From the NCBI RefSeq assembly GCF_000617845.2, contig NZ_DF820425.1:1557690-1621689 (forward strand): a DNA stretch of 64,000 bases. Direction: 5' to 3'. Below are positions 19,299 through 29,177 of this stretch, piece by piece. The first letter of the stretch is position 1, and the number at the start of each line of letters is the position of its first letter. The DNA comes from Bradyrhizobium sp. DOA9. GTDB lineage: Bacteria > Pseudomonadota > Alphaproteobacteria > Rhizobiales > Xanthobacteraceae. Made by a program: the position numbers and the translations under genes. The notes below the pieces were generated by a model, which was not told the origin of the DNA, ran no database searches, and saw nothing but the letters and a program-made list of their open reading frames with translations.

Positions 19299-20000
19299 AT
19301 GACATTCATCTATCCCACCGGAAGCAACGCGGCGCATCCGCTGCCGCTGTCGCCGGACTACAAGAGCTCGATCAAGCGCGCGCCGAACAAGCCCTTGATC
19401 CCGATGCCCCATACGCTGTCGGAGCTGACCGGGCCGGTCTACGGCCACGAGACCGTGCGTGCGGGCGACAACGATCTGACCACCCAACACAGTGGCGAGC
19501 CGATCGGCGAGCGCATCATCGTGCATGGCCATGTGCGCGACGAGGACGGCCGCGGCGTGCCGAACTCGCTGGTCGAGATCTGGCAGGCCAATTCCTGCGG
19601 CCGTTATGTCCACGTCCGCGATCAGCATCCGGCGCCGCTGGATCCGAATTTCACCGGGGCGGGCCGCACCGTGAGCGATGCGTCCGGCTATTATCGCTTC
19701 GTCACCATCAAGCCCGGCGCCTACCCTTGGGGCAATCACCACAACGCCTGGCGTCCCGCTCATATCCATCTGTCGGTGTTCGGCCATTCCTTCGTCACGC
19801 GCCTCGTGACGCAGATGTACTTCCCGGCCGATCCGTTGTTCCCGTTCGACCCGATCTTCAACTCGGTGCCGGACGAGAAGGCGCGGGCGCGGATGGTCTC
19901 GTCGTTCGACCTGGAGAATACCCAGCCCGAATGGGCGCTGTGCTACCGCTTCGACATCGTGCTGCGCGGCAAGAACGCCACGCCCATGGAGAACCACTAA
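19299..20000 (+). CDS. pcaH: Protocatechuate 3,4-dioxygenase beta subunit
   Basis: The 233-residue iron-carrying subunit of protocatechuate 3,4-dioxygenase, which converts protocatechuate to beta-carboxy-cis,cis-muconate. The Fe(III) ligands are recognisable: Tyr in SCGRYVHVRDQHPAPLD, Tyr in KPGAYPWGN and the two histidines of WRPAHIHLSVFG. The N-terminal PCDO_beta_N region is present (residues ~20-60). A GGGGAGG ribosome site precedes the ATG. It is coupled to pcaG, whose start is two bases after this stop. The two subunits form the usual (alpha-beta-Fe)12 assembly. Confidence 0.96.
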   Translation: MTFIYPTGSNAAHPLPLSPDYKSSIKRAPNKPLIPMPHTLSELTGPVYGHETVRAGDNDLTTQHSGEPIGERIIVHGHVRDEDGRGVPNSLVEIWQANSCGRYVHVRDQHPAPLDPNFTGAGRTVSDASGYYRFVTIKPGAYPWGNHHNAWRPAHIHLSVFGHSFVTRLVTQMYFPADPLFPFDPIFNSVPDEKARARMVSSFDLENTQPEWALCYRFDIVLRGKNATPMENH

Positions 20001-20001
20001 C

Positions 20002-20604
20002 GTGCAGGATTCTGTGAAGCCCGACGGGATCACCCCGTCCCAGACCGTCGGTCCGTTCTTCAAATACGGATTGACGCCGACCGGCGAGTACGCCTGGAAC
20101 GACGCATTCACCAACTCGACGCTGACACAAGATGTCACCGGCGATCGCGTTCGCATCGAGGGTCGTGTCTTCGACGGCGACGGCGTTGCCGTGCCCGATT
20201 GCATGCTGGAGATCTGGCAGGCGGATGCGCAGGGCCGCTTCGCCGATCCCCAGGACAAGCGCGCGCTGCCCAATGCGAGCTTCCGCGGTTTTGCCCGCTG
20301 CGGCACCGACAAGGACGGCAATTATTCCTTCGAGACCATCAAGCCGGGTGTCGTGCCCGATCCCGCCGGCAAGCCGCAGGCGCCGCACATCCTGCTTGCG
20401 GTGTTTGGCCGCGGCATGCTGCGCCATCTCTACACCCGCATCTATTTCAACGACGAGGCCGCCAACGCCGCCGACCCCGTGCTGGCGCTGGTACCGGCCG
20501 ACCGCCGCGCTACGCTGACGGCTGTGCGCGAGCCAGGCAAACCGGTCTATCGCCTCGACCTGCGGCTTCAAGGCGACAGAGAGACGGTGTTCTTCGACGT
20601 GTAA
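20002..20604 (+). CDS. pcaG: Protocatechuate 3,4-dioxygenase alpha subunit
   Basis: A 200-residue partner of PcaH. The start is a GTG two bases after the pcaH stop, with GGAG inside the end of pcaH, so translation is probably coupled. The N-terminal ITPSQTVGPFFKYGLTP and the ring-fold strand LEIWQADAQGRFADP match PcaG. The iron ligands are absent as expected: the His-X-His of PcaH is replaced in PQAPHILLAVFGRG. A strong terminator follows directly. No pcaB, pcaC, pcaD, pcaIJ or regulator gene lies in the window. Confidence 0.95.
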   Translation: MQDSVKPDGITPSQTVGPFFKYGLTPTGEYAWNDAFTNSTLTQDVTGDRVRIEGRVFDGDGVAVPDCMLEIWQADAQGRFADPQDKRALPNASFRGFARCGTDKDGNYSFETIKPGVVPDPAGKPQAPHILLAVFGRGMLRHLYTRIYFNDEAANAADPVLALVPADRRATLTAVREPGKPVYRLDLRLQGDRETVFFDV

Positions 20605-20629
20605 CTTGTGCAAGAACTTCCTTGTTGCG

Positions 20630-20660
20630 AATGCCCGGGTTTTCCCGGGCATTCTTGTTT
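20630..20660 (+). terminator. Rho-independent terminator of the pca genes
   Basis: AATGCCCGGG (20630-20639) pairs perfectly with CCCGGGCATT (20644-20653) over a TTTT loop, followed by CTTGTTT. It is 25 bases after the pcaG stop. Confidence 0.9.
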
Positions 20661-20821
20661 CAAGCCCCGCTCTCCGGTACCTCGGTGCTGTTGCTCCCGG
20701 CGCTGAGTCCTGACCTCCGGCATCCTACGTAGCCTCGGTTTGCCGGATTCCGTCAGGCTCTTTCAGTGTCCGTTGAGGCCCACAGGCTATGAGTGGAACA
20801 TCTCATGCTGCGGGTATTTTC

Positions 20822-22816
20822 ATGAAGCTCCGTCTGTCCATCTCTTCGGCGATCATTGCGTTCGGGGTTCTGCTCGTTCTCGGCTTCGCGGCTGTGGTCG
20901 CCAGTAGCGCCTATGCGTTGCGCGAGCTCAAGGTTGGCGGCCCGCTCTACTCCGACATCAAGCTGGGCAACGATCTCGTCGCCGACATCCTGCCGCCGCC
21001 GGCTTACGTGCTCGAGGCCTATCTGGAGGCAACGTTGGCGATGCGCGAGCCGGATCAGCTTGCCGCCCATGGCGAGCGCCTCGTTCAGCTCCACAAGGAC
21101 TATGACGAGCGCAAGGCTTACTGGACCGCCTCCAGCCTCTCGGCCGACTTGAAGTCAGCGCTGGTGTCGAAATCCGATGCCGAGGTGCAGAAGTTCTGGA
21201 AGCTTCTGTCCGAGCAGCTCCTGCCGGCCCTCAAGGCCAAGGACATGGCCGCCGCCGAGCGCATCTATGGCCAGATGAAGGATGCCTACAGCGCCCACCG
21301 CGTCATCATCGATGCCATCGTGGAAGGCGCCAACAAGCAGAATGCCAGCATGGAGAAGCTGGCGGCCGATCGCGATGCATCGATATCCTACGTCGTGCAA
21401 GGCGTGTCCATTGCCGTTCTCGCACTGATCGTGGGAGGGCTTGTTTTCGTTGTTCTCGGCGTTGTCCGTCCGATCGTCCGCATGACGGATGCGATGCAGA
21501 AGCTGGCGACGGGAGATCTGACGGCGGAAGTGCCCTATGCAACTCGTCGAGACGAGGTGGGCTCCATGGCGGGTGCGCTTGCGGTATTCAAGCAGGGCGC
21601 GGTAGAGAACGCGCGAATGCGCGATGAACAAGTTCGCGCTGAGAGGGAAGCCGCTGCCGTAAAGCGTGAGGCGCTTCTCGGAATGGCAGAAACGGTCGAA
21701 CGTGAAACCGGCGCGTCAGTGGAGAATGCTGCTGCGGCAACGCAGGGCGTGGAGCGGAGCGCCTCCGACCTTTCGGGGATCGCCCGCGATCTGTCGACCG
21801 AATCGCAAGCGGTCGCTGCCGCTTCCGAGCAAGCGCTGGCCAGCGCGGAAACCGTATCGTCTGCGGCTGAAGAATTGACCGCCTCCATCCGGGAGATCAC
21901 CAGCCAGCTTGCGCGCGCCAGTCAGGTGACGAAATCAGCCGTGGTCGGCCGCGAGCAGGCGCGCACGACCATCCAGGCGCTGTCCGGCTCGGTGAAGAAG
22001 ATTGCGGAGGTTTCCGATCTCATCGGCGGTATCGCCGGCCAGACCAACCTTCTGGCGCTGAATGCCACGATCGAGGCGGCGCGCGCGGGTGAGGCCGGTC
22101 GCGGCTTTGCCGTGGTCGCCGCCGAGGTCAAGTCGTTGTCCAACCAGACCGCAAGCTCGACCGAGGAGATCTCGCGCCTGATCGCCGAGATACAAGCCTC
22201 GACCGAAGCCGCCGTCGCGGCCGTCGAGGAGATGGGCGGCCATATCGTCGAGATCGATAGCGTCGCGACCTCCGTCGCTGCCGCCATGGAAGAGCAGGAC
22301 GCCGCCACGCGCGAGATCGCCCGATCGATCTCCGACTCGGCATCCGCGGCCAAGGTGGTGTCCGCCAAGATCGGCCATGTGAGTCGCAATGCCGACTCCG
22401 TCAACGAGCGCGCCAGCGAAATGCACGATGCGATCTCCAGCGTGTCGGAGAATCTCGCCTCGCTCAAATCAGTGCTGGTCCGCACCGTGCGCAGCTCGAC
22501 GGCCGATGTCGATCGCCGTTCCTCGCCGCGCCATCCCACGGACTTGGTGGTCTCGGTGACCGACAGCCGGCATGCCGTGCATGCCACGACGTTGGTCGAT
22601 CTTTCGCAAGGCGGCGCCTGGATTCGCTGCGCGCCGAAGCTCAATCCCGGCGAAGCCGGTGTGCTTCAGATCAAGGGCCTCGCGCTGGCACTGCCATTCA
22701 GCGTCCGGACCCAGGACGGCGAGGCTGCGCATGTCGCTTTCTCATTGGAAACCGCTCAGCAGGCCGAGTTTTCAGCATGGCTCAATCGCCAGTTTGGTGA
22801 AGCCGTCGCGGCGTGA
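20822..22816 (+). CDS. Transmembrane methyl-accepting chemotaxis protein with C-terminal PilZ domain
   Basis: A 664-residue chemoreceptor: first membrane helix (~5-35), a ~155-residue periplasmic helical sensor, second helix (~192-216), HAMP (~217-268), methyl-accepting signalling domain with [14 protein letters not shown] and the tip [18 protein letters not shown], then a PilZ domain (~563-655). PilZ is shown by R-x-x-x-R in RRSSPRHP and by DLSQGG, the two cyclic-di-GMP contact motifs. Its receptor output could therefore respond directly to c-di-GMP. I use the ATG at 20822 because the paralogue at 23005 starts at the same MKLRLS; an ATG 11 codons upstream is in frame. The start has only a weak ribosome site. 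Confidence 0.92.
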   Translation: MKLRLSISSAIIAFGVLLVLGFAAVVASSAYALRELKVGGPLYSDIKLGNDLVADILPPPAYVLEAYLEATLAMREPDQLAAHGERLVQLHKDYDERKAYWTASSLSADLKSALVSKSDAEVQKFWKLLSEQLLPALKAKDMAAAERIYGQMKDAYSAHRVIIDAIVEGANKQNASMEKLAADRDASISYVVQGVSIAVLALIVGGLVFVVLGVVRPIVRMTDAMQKLATGDLTAEVPYATRRDEVGSMAGALAVFKQGAVENARMRDEQVRAEREAAAVKREALLGMAETVERETGASVENAAAATQGVERSASDLSGIARDLSTESQAVAAASEQALASAETVSSAAEELTASIREITSQLARASQVTKSAVVGREQARTTIQALSGSVKKIAEVSDLIGGIAGQTNLLALNATIEAARAGEAGRGFAVVAAEVKSLSNQTASSTEEISRLIAEIQASTEAAVAAVEEMGGHIVEIDSVATSVAAAMEEQDAATREIARSISDSASAAKVVSAKIGHVSRNADSVNERASEMHDAISSVSENLASLKSVLVRTVRSSTADVDRRSSPRHPTDLVVSVTDSRHAVHATTLVDLSQGGAWIRCAPKLNPGEAGVLQIKGLALALPFSVRTQDGEAAHVAFSLETAQQAEFSAWLNRQFGEAVAA

Positions 22817-23004
22817 TCGCAACTAGCTCACCGACGCTTGTTCTGGCCTTTCACGTCAGCCTCGCTGACGCAAAACCGATGATCTGACGTCCAATTCCCG
22901 TACTTATGCGGGGCTCGTGCAATACAATTCCTCCGCGAATCAATCCCGTATTTACCGCATTCATCTAGGGTGGCGGCAGTTTCGACGCCGACCTGGATTG
23001 TTTC

Positions 23005-24693
23005 ATGAAATTACGCCTGTCCCTGTCCTCAGCGATCGTCGCGTTCGGCATCGTTCTCGCCATTGGCTTTGCCGCCGTGGTTTCGACCAGCCTGTACGCC
23101 CTGAAAGAGCTCAAGGTCGGCGGTCCGCTCTATTCCGACATCAAGCTCGGCAACGACCTCATCGCCGACATCCTGCCGCCGCCGGAATATGTCATCGAAG
23201 CCTATCTCGAGGCGACGCTGGCCATGCGCGAGCCGGACCAGCTGGTGGCCCATGGCGAACGCCTGGTCCAGCTCCGCAAGGATTACGACGAGCGCAAGGC
23301 GTTCTGGGTCTCCTCCAGCCTCTCGGCCGACCTCAAGACCGCGCTGGTGTCGAAATCCGATGCGGAGGTGCAGAAATTCTGGAAGGCGTCGGATCAGCTT
23401 CTGCCCGCTCTCAATGCCAAGGACGCGGCGGCTTCCGAGCGCGCCTATGCGCAGCTCAAGGACGCCTACACCGCGCATCGCGCCGTCATCGACAGCATCG
23501 TCGAGAGTGCCAACAAGCAGAATGCAGCCATGGAGAAGCTGGCCGCGGACCGCGACAGCGCGATGCTCTACGTCCTGCTCGGCGTCTCCATCGCCGTCCT
23601 CGCCTTCGTTGCCGCCGGCCTGCTGGGTGTTGCCCTCGGCGTGGTGCGCCCGATCGTGCGCATGACGGACACGATGCAGAAGCTCGCGACCGGCGATCTC
23701 GCAGCCGAGATTCCGTTCGCGCAGCGCCAGGACGAGGTCGGCTCGATGGCGGGCGCGCTTGTGGTGTTCAAGCAGGCGGCGGTCGAGAATTCCCGCCTGC
23801 GCGAGGAGCAGTTGCGTCAGGAGCAGGCGGCGGCGCTCGCGAAGCGCTCCGCCCTGCACCAGATGGCTGAAACGGTCGAGCGCGAGACCGGCCGCTCGGT
23901 CGACACCGCGAGTGCAGCGACGCAGGGCGTGGAGCAGGCCGCCTCCGGCCTGTCGGAGATCGCAAAGTCGCTCTCTGCGCAGTCGCAGGCGGTCGCGGCG
24001 GCCTCGACCCAGGCGCTCGGCAGCTCGCAGGCGGTCTCGGCCGCGGCCGAAGAACTGAGTGCCTCGATCCGCGAGATCGCGGGCCAGGTCGCGCGGACCA
24101 GCAGCGTCACCAAATCGGCCGTCGCCGGCCGCGAGCAGGCGCGTTCGACCATTCAGGCCTTGGCGGGATCGGTGAAGAAGATCGCCGAGGTCTCGGACCT
24201 GATCGGGGGCATCGCAGGCCAGACCAACCTCCTCGCGCTCAATGCGACGATCGAGGCGGCGCGCGCAGGCGAGGCCGGCCGCGGCTTCGCGGTGGTTGCA
24301 GCCGAGGTGAAGTCGCTGTCGGACCAGACCGCCAAGTCCACCGAGGAGATCGGGCGGCTGATTGCCGAGATCCAGGCCTCGACGCAGGCCGCGGTCGACG
24401 CCGTCGAGGCCATGGGAGGCCACATCGTCGAGATCGACGGCGTGGCGAGTTCGGTCGCCGCCGCGATGGAACAGCAGGATGCCGCAACCCGGGAGATCAC
24501 GCGGTCGATTTCCGAATCGGCCTCCGCCGCACAGGAGGTCTCGGCCAAGATCGGCGATGTCAGCCGCGATGCCGCCTCCGTCAACGCGCGTGCCGCGGAC
24601 GTGAGGCAGGCGATCGCCGGGATGGCGGCCAATCTGGAGCAACTGCGGTCGGTGGTCGTGCGAACCGTCCGCGACTCGACCGCGGCAGCCTGA
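23005..24693 (+). CDS. Transmembrane methyl-accepting chemotaxis protein, tandem paralogue without PilZ
   Basis: A 562-residue receptor closely similar to the preceding gene along its whole length: the same MKLRLSLSSA membrane start, [14 protein letters not shown] periplasmic sensor, HAMP and signalling domain with the tip [18 protein letters not shown]. It stops at RTVRDSTAAA, the place where the neighbour continues into PilZ. One residue is missing relative to the neighbour near the KFWKASDQLLPAL segment. Strong conservation of the sensor suggests the same class of ligand for both receptors. The 188-base gap before it holds no gene I can support. Confidence 0.92.
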   Translation: MKLRLSLSSAIVAFGIVLAIGFAAVVSTSLYALKELKVGGPLYSDIKLGNDLIADILPPPEYVIEAYLEATLAMREPDQLVAHGERLVQLRKDYDERKAFWVSSSLSADLKTALVSKSDAEVQKFWKASDQLLPALNAKDAAASERAYAQLKDAYTAHRAVIDSIVESANKQNAAMEKLAADRDSAMLYVLLGVSIAVLAFVAAGLLGVALGVVRPIVRMTDTMQKLATGDLAAEIPFAQRQDEVGSMAGALVVFKQAAVENSRLREEQLRQEQAAALAKRSALHQMAETVERETGRSVDTASAATQGVEQAASGLSEIAKSLSAQSQAVAAASTQALGSSQAVSAAAEELSASIREIAGQVARTSSVTKSAVAGREQARSTIQALAGSVKKIAEVSDLIGGIAGQTNLLALNATIEAARAGEAGRGFAVVAAEVKSLSDQTAKSTEEIGRLIAEIQASTQAAVDAVEAMGGHIVEIDGVASSVAAAMEQQDAATREITRSISESASAAQEVSAKIGDVSRDAASVNARAADVRQAIAGMAANLEQLRSVVVRTVRDSTAAA

Positions 24694-24763
24694 GCCGGCG
24701 GCAGCCGCTGGTGCCCGGGAACGTGATCGTGCAGTATGGCGCGGGACAGGGGCATCGTGGTTC

Positions 24764-25825
24764 ATGACATCTCCACAATTGCCGGCGGTCGTTGAGCCCG
24801 CCCGACTGACGGCCGCGCTGCGCAGGAGCGGCGTGCTCGACGCCGGTGCCGTGCGCGAAGTGAAGGTGCTGCATGAGCGCGACACCGTGGTGTCACGTAT
24901 CGTCAGGCTCGGCCTGCGCTATGTCGGCGAATCCGCCGGTGCTCCGCAGTCGCTGATCCTCAAGATGGCGCACGCTTCGTTTGCCAGGACACTTGCGGAT
25001 CGCGGCGAGCACGAAGTCGTCTTTTACACCCGGCTCGCACCGAACATGCCGCCGGGGCTCGTGCCGCGCTGCTTCGACGGCCATTTCGACGCCGAGAGCG
25101 GGGCCTGGCATCTCCTGCTCGAAGACCTCACCGACAGCCATGAACTCGCGACTGTACCGACGCTGCCCCCGTCGCGAGATCAGTCGACGGCCATCGTCAC
25201 CACGCTGGCGCGCATGCATGCGGCCTGGTGGAATCATCCCGGACTCGGCGAGAGCGTCGGCACCTGGGCCAGCACCGAGGATAGCGAAGCGCGCATGGAG
25301 ACCTTCGCCGGGCACTACGATCGCTTTGCCGACGAGCTTGGCGATCGCCTGAGCGAGGAACGCCGCATCCTCTATCGCCGTCTCATCGAACAGTCCGCCC
25401 GGCTGTCGCAGCGCTATCATTCGCACCGGCATGTCAGCATTGTCCATGGCGATGCACATACCTGGAATTTCCTGCTGCCGCGCGCGGGTGTCGCCGACAC
25501 CGTGCGCATCTTCGATTTCGACCTGTGGGGAATCAATGTGCCCACCGGCGACCTTGCCTACATGATGGCGATCCAATGGTATCCGGAACGCCGGCAGGCG
25601 CTGGAGCGGGCGCTGCTCAACCGCTACCACGAGACGCTGCTCGCACACGGCGTCACCGGCTACACGCGCGGCGCGCTCGACCAGGACTATCGCTGGTCGG
25701 TGCTCTGGCACATCACCAAACCGGTCTGGCAATGGGCCATCAACCTCCCGCCGGGGATTTGGTGGAACAATCTGGAGCGCGTGATGATGGCGGTGGAGGA
25801 TTTGGGCTGCGAGGAGCTGTTGTAG
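24764..25825 (+). CDS. Aminoglycoside-phosphotransferase/ecdysteroid-kinase-like protein
   Basis: A 353-residue protein-kinase-fold small-molecule phosphotransferase. The catalytic loop is VHGDAHTWNFLL (Brenner motif with Asp and Asn), and the metal-binding Asp is in IFDFDLWG. An ATP-anchoring lysine is likely in QSLILKMAH. The C-terminal helical part with WHITKPVWQWAINLP resembles the EcKL/DUF1679 branch rather than antibiotic-modifying APH enzymes. The substrate is unknown; a hydroxylated metabolite is the general family expectation. No signal peptide is present. It is a single gene with a 70-base gap after the receptor. Confidence 0.8.
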   Translation: MTSPQLPAVVEPARLTAALRRSGVLDAGAVREVKVLHERDTVVSRIVRLGLRYVGESAGAPQSLILKMAHASFARTLADRGEHEVVFYTRLAPNMPPGLVPRCFDGHFDAESGAWHLLLEDLTDSHELATVPTLPPSRDQSTAIVTTLARMHAAWWNHPGLGESVGTWASTEDSEARMETFAGHYDRFADELGDRLSEERRILYRRLIEQSARLSQRYHSHRHVSIVHGDAHTWNFLLPRAGVADTVRIFDFDLWGINVPTGDLAYMMAIQWYPERRQALERALLNRYHETLLAHGVTGYTRGALDQDYRWSVLWHITKPVWQWAINLPPGIWWNNLERVMMAVEDLGCEELL

Positions 25826-25841
25826 GGGGCTCATGCAGCAA

Positions 25842-25901
25842 GCCGTCATTGCGAGCCATCGGGCCGCGCGCCGCGCGGACCCGTTGGCTCGCAATGACGG
25901 C
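25842..25901. repeat. Palindrome CCGTCATTGCGAGCC...GGCTCGCAATGACGG
   Basis: A near-perfect 15-base inverted arm pair around a GC-rich centre that itself folds (GCGCGCCGCGC). The outer arm CGTCATTGCGAG is shared with the ~80-base repeats at 35025, 37674 and 58976. It lies between convergent genes. Confidence 0.7.
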
Positions 25902-25923
25902 GTGAAGCGCCAAGGTCCGATAA

Positions 25924-27480
25924 CTACTCCATCACCGCATGCTCCGGCCCCGCCGCCTGCTTGCGCAGCGTGGCCTTGGTCGAGCCGATCAGCATCGCGA
26001 GCGGCAGGGTGCAGAGGACGAAGATCATCACCAGCTGGTAGTCATGGGAGAAGGCGATGATCTGCGCCTGCACGCTGACCATCCGGTCGGCCATGGCACG
26101 GCCGGCGTCGGTGGACAGATTGATCATGCCGCTGACACCAGGCATCTGCAGTGCGTGGTTGAACGGGTTGACGTGCTCGGAGAGGATCGCATAGGTCCGC
26201 CGCGTGCCCTGCGTCAGTTGCGCAATCACGATGGAAATGCCGACTGAGCTCGCGACGTTGCGCATCAGGGTCAGCATCGCGGTGCCGTCGGTGCGCAGCT
26301 CGTTCGAGAGGGTCAGGAACGCCACGGTCGAGAGCGGCACGAAGACGAGGCCGAAGCCAAAACCCTGGATGACGCTGACGGTGACGATCTCCGGCACCTG
26401 GGTCAGGTCGGTCCAGCCGGTCATCTGGAACAGCGAGCCTGCGGTCAGCGCCAGCCCGGCGATGATCAGCGTGCGCGCCTCGAAATAACGCATCATGCGT
26501 CCGACCAGCATCATGGCGAAGAAGGTGCCGAGCCCTCGGCTCGCCAGCAGCAGGCCTGCAGTGATGATGGGGTAGCCGATCACGTTCTGCATGTAGGGCG
26601 AGGCCAGCGCCATGGTCGAGAACAGCACGAGCCCCATCACGACCATGAACACGCAGCCGGTGACGAAGTTGCGGTCCCGGAACAGCGCGAAGCGGATGAA
26701 CGGGGTCGAGGTCGTGAAGGAGTGCGCGAGGAAGAAATAGAAGGCGACGGCGGCGACGATGAACTCCGCGAGGATCTCGTTGGATTCCAGCCAGCCCAAT
26801 TGCTCGCCGCGGTCGAGCGCGAGCTGCAGCGCGCCGATCGCAACCGCCAGCGCGGCGAAGCCGAACCAGTCGAATCTGAGGCTGAAGTCCTTCCTGGTCT
26901 CGTCCATGAAGACGATCAGCCCGAGCACGGTGATGACGCCGAACGGCAGGTTGACGAAGAACACCCAGTGCCAGGAATAGGTCTCGGTGAGCCAGGCTCC
27001 CAGAGACGGCCCCATGATCGGGCCCATCATCACGCCCATGCCCCAGATCGCCATCGCCTTGGCACGTTCCTGCAGCGTGTAATAGTCGAGCATGACCGAT
27101 TGCGACAGCGGCACCAGGGCGGCGCCGAACACGCCCTGCAGCAGGCGGAACAGCACCATCTGGTTGATGTCCTGCGCGAGGCCGCACATCACCGAGGCCA
27201 TGGTGAAGCCGGCCGAGCAGATGATGAAGATGCGCTTGCGGCCGAAGCGGTTGGCGATCCACCCCACCGGCGCCGTCATGATCGCGGCAGCGACGATGTA
27301 AGAGGTCAGCACCCAGTTGATCTGGTCCTGCGAGGCCGACAGCGTGCCCTGCATATACGGGAGCGCGACATTTGCGATGGTCGTGTCCAGCGCCTGCATG
27401 ATGGTCGCGGTCATGGCGCAGATCGTCACCATGTTCCGGCGCAGGCCGGGGACCATCAGGCTGGCATTGGGGGCGGACAT
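25924..27480 (-). CDS. emrB: DHA2 family multidrug efflux MFS transporter (EmrB-like)
   Basis: A 518-residue inner-membrane drug:H+ antiporter with about 14 hydrophobic segments. Motif D1-like LDTTIANVALPYMQG is in helix 1, motif A is in ANRFGRKRIFI, and the antiporter motif C region is in GMGVMMGPIMGPSLGAW. It lies 27 bases downstream of the emrA-like gene on the same strand, so the two should form a pump spanning the envelope with an outer-membrane channel encoded elsewhere. AGGA lies 8 bases before the ATG. The substrates are unknown; hydrophobic antimicrobials or plant phenolics are typical for EmrAB-type pumps. Confidence 0.92.
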   Translation of the reverse strand: MSAPNASLMVPGLRRNMVTICAMTATIMQALDTTIANVALPYMQGTLSASQDQINWVLTSYIVAAAIMTAPVGWIANRFGRKRIFIICSAGFTMASVMCGLAQDINQMVLFRLLQGVFGAALVPLSQSVMLDYYTLQERAKAMAIWGMGVMMGPIMGPSLGAWLTETYSWHWVFFVNLPFGVITVLGLIVFMDETRKDFSLRFDWFGFAALAVAIGALQLALDRGEQLGWLESNEILAEFIVAAVAFYFFLAHSFTTSTPFIRFALFRDRNFVTGCVFMVVMGLVLFSTMALASPYMQNVIGYPIITAGLLLASRGLGTFFAMMLVGRMMRYFEARTLIIAGLALTAGSLFQMTGWTDLTQVPEIVTVSVIQGFGFGLVFVPLSTVAFLTLSNELRTDGTAMLTLMRNVASSVGISIVIAQLTQGTRRTYAILSEHVNPFNHALQMPGVSGMINLSTDAGRAMADRMVSVQAQIIAFSHDYQLVMIFVLCTLPLAMLIGSTKATLRKQAAGPEHAVME

Positions 27481-27507
27481 CGGATCAGTCCTGTCGCAGT
27501 CTCTGGC

Positions 27508-28677
27508 TTAGTCTTTGTCGCCGTCCTGGCCCGCGGTCGCGGACAGCCCGAACAGGCCGGCAAGCGAGCGCCGGTGACCGGTGTCGATGGTGGCGTAGAC
27601 GCTCATGCCGGCTTTCAGCTTCCGCACATATTTGTCGGTCTCGTCGAAATAGATGCGGATCGGCACGCGCTGCACCACCTTGACGAAATTGCCCGTGGCG
27701 TTCTGCGGCGGCAGGATCGCGAATTGCGCGCCGGTGCCGGGCGAGAGCGAGCCGATCTTGCCCTTGAAGACGTGGTTCGGGAACGCATCGACGACGAGCG
27801 TCACCGGCTGCCCTTCAGTTACGTAAGTGAGGTCGCTCTCTTTCGGATTGGCATCGACCCAGGGATGCGCCACGTCGATGATGGAGAACACCGGCGTGCC
27901 GGCGGGCACGTAGCGGCCGAGCTGGATCTGTTCGACCTGCGTCGCCACGCCATCCATCGGCGCCCGCAAGACGGTGTGGTCGAGGTTGCGCTGCGCGTCA
28001 TCCAGCTTGGCCTTGGCCTGAGCGTAGGGCGGAAATTGCTCGAGCGGCAGGTCAGGATTGCCGAGCAACTGGGTCTTTGCGTTGGAGAGCTGCTGCTTGA
28101 TATATTGTGCCTGCGCCCCGGCGGTGACCAGCGCATTCGAGGCGTTGTCGAGATCGAGCTGCGAGCCGTAATTGTTCTTCACCAGCGCCTGCTTGCGCTC
28201 GACGTCGCGCTGCTTCAAATCGATGCCCTGCTGGGCCAGGTTGAGCATGTCGCCGTAGATCTTGATGTTGGCGACGAGGTTGTCATAGGTCGTGCGCGCC
28301 TGCGCGAGCTGCGCCTTGGTCTCCTCCACCGCCAGACGGAATGGAACAGGGTCGATCTCGAACAGCTCGTCTCCCCGCTTGACCGACTGGCCTTCCTTCA
28401 CGACCACCTTCAGGACCTTGCCGGAGATGTCGGGCGTCACCAGCACCTTCTGCGCGCCGACATAGGCGTCGTCGGTGCCGACATAGCGTCCGCCATTGAG
28501 ATAGAAGGTGAGGCCGCCGATGGCGGCGACGACCGGAAGCACCACCAGGAGCAGGAAACGGCGATAGCGACGCAGGCCCGCCAGCAGGCGGCGCCGCGGA
28601 TCGGTGCCGGCCTTCTTGGTCGGCTTGCCGCTGGCGCTCTTCTGCTCGGGCTGCAACTTGACGACCTGATCAGCCAT
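27508..28677 (-). CDS. emrA: HlyD/EmrA family membrane fusion protein
   Basis: A 389-residue periplasmic adaptor. A basic N-terminal tail (to residue ~40) is followed by one membrane helix (FLLLVVLPVVAAIGGLTFYL), a barrel-sandwich/lipoyl half-motif around GTDDAYVGAQKVLVTPDISG, a long helical hairpin (~115-225) and a second half-motif with LDHTVLRAPMDGVAT. It overlaps the marR stop by 8 bases (ATGGCTGA-type coupling) and precedes emrB. The C-terminal ~20 residues are polar. Confidence 0.92.
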   Translation of the reverse strand: MADQVVKLQPEQKSASGKPTKKAGTDPRRRLLAGLRRYRRFLLLVVLPVVAAIGGLTFYLNGGRYVGTDDAYVGAQKVLVTPDISGKVLKVVVKEGQSVKRGDELFEIDPVPFRLAVEETKAQLAQARTTYDNLVANIKIYGDMLNLAQQGIDLKQRDVERKQALVKNNYGSQLDLDNASNALVTAGAQAQYIKQQLSNAKTQLLGNPDLPLEQFPPYAQAKAKLDDAQRNLDHTVLRAPMDGVATQVEQIQLGRYVPAGTPVFSIIDVAHPWVDANPKESDLTYVTEGQPVTLVVDAFPNHVFKGKIGSLSPGTGAQFAILPPQNATGNFVKVVQRVPIRIYFDETDKYVRKLKAGMSVYATIDTGHRRSLAGLFGLSATAGQDGDKD

Positions 28678-29152
28678 GGCGCTGCTCCTTTCGTGCTTGC
28701 TCCGCGCCGGATGCCTGGATCGCGGTTCGCACGTTTTCCTTGATGGCTTCGAGCTGAGTGAGAAGGCGATGGGCGTCGGCCGGCGTAATGCCGTCGAGTG
28801 CGTTGGCCGTAAGCTCGGACCTCAGTCCGCTCAGCCGACCCAGCAATTGGCGGCCGGCCTTCTTGAGGTACAGGCGCTTGACGCGGCGATCGGAAGCGTC
28901 GCTGCGGCGCTCGATCCAGTCATTGTCGCAGAGCTTGTCGATCAGCCGCGTCAGCGTGATCGGCTGCATTTCGAGCAACTCGGCGAGCTCGGACTGCTTC
29001 ATGCCTTCGCTGCGCTCCACCTTGGCGAGCACTGCCCATTGCGCGCGGGTGATGCCGAAGCGCGACGCCTCCTTGTCGGCATAGACGCGCAACAGGCGGT
29101 AGAGCTCACCGAGCGTGAACAGGAAATTCTGGTCGACCGACCCGCGAGTCAT
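28670..29152 (-). CDS. MarR family transcriptional regulator of the efflux operon
   Basis: A 160-residue winged-helix regulator, first gene of the marR-emrA-emrB unit. The recognition region is KQSELAELLEMQPITLTRLIDKL and the wing is IERRSDASDRRVKRLYL, with the conserved Asp-Arg pair of MarR proteins. The ATG at 29152 is favoured because GGAG lies nine bases upstream; a TTG six codons earlier is in frame but has no clear site. By analogy it should repress its own operon and be released by a phenolic or lipophilic ligand. Its likely operator is in the divergent region at 29178-29201. Confidence 0.9.
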   Translation of the reverse strand: MTRGSVDQNFLFTLGELYRLLRVYADKEASRFGITRAQWAVLAKVERSEGMKQSELAELLEMQPITLTRLIDKLCDNDWIERRSDASDRRVKRLYLKKAGRQLLGRLSGLRSELTANALDGITPADAHRLLTQLEAIKENVRTAIQASGAEQARKEQRHG

Positions 29153-29177
29153 GAGCTGCGTCTCCAACAAGCATGGA

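Noticed and set aside
24764..25825. Aminoglycoside resistance enzyme
   Set aside because: The catalytic loop is shared by many small-molecule kinases, and the C-terminal half fits the ecdysteroid-kinase-like branch better; no resistance context.
26722..28743. A 673-codon plus-strand frame opposite emrAB
   Set aside because: Antisense shadow with His/Arg-rich composition; the efflux genes on the minus strand are clear.
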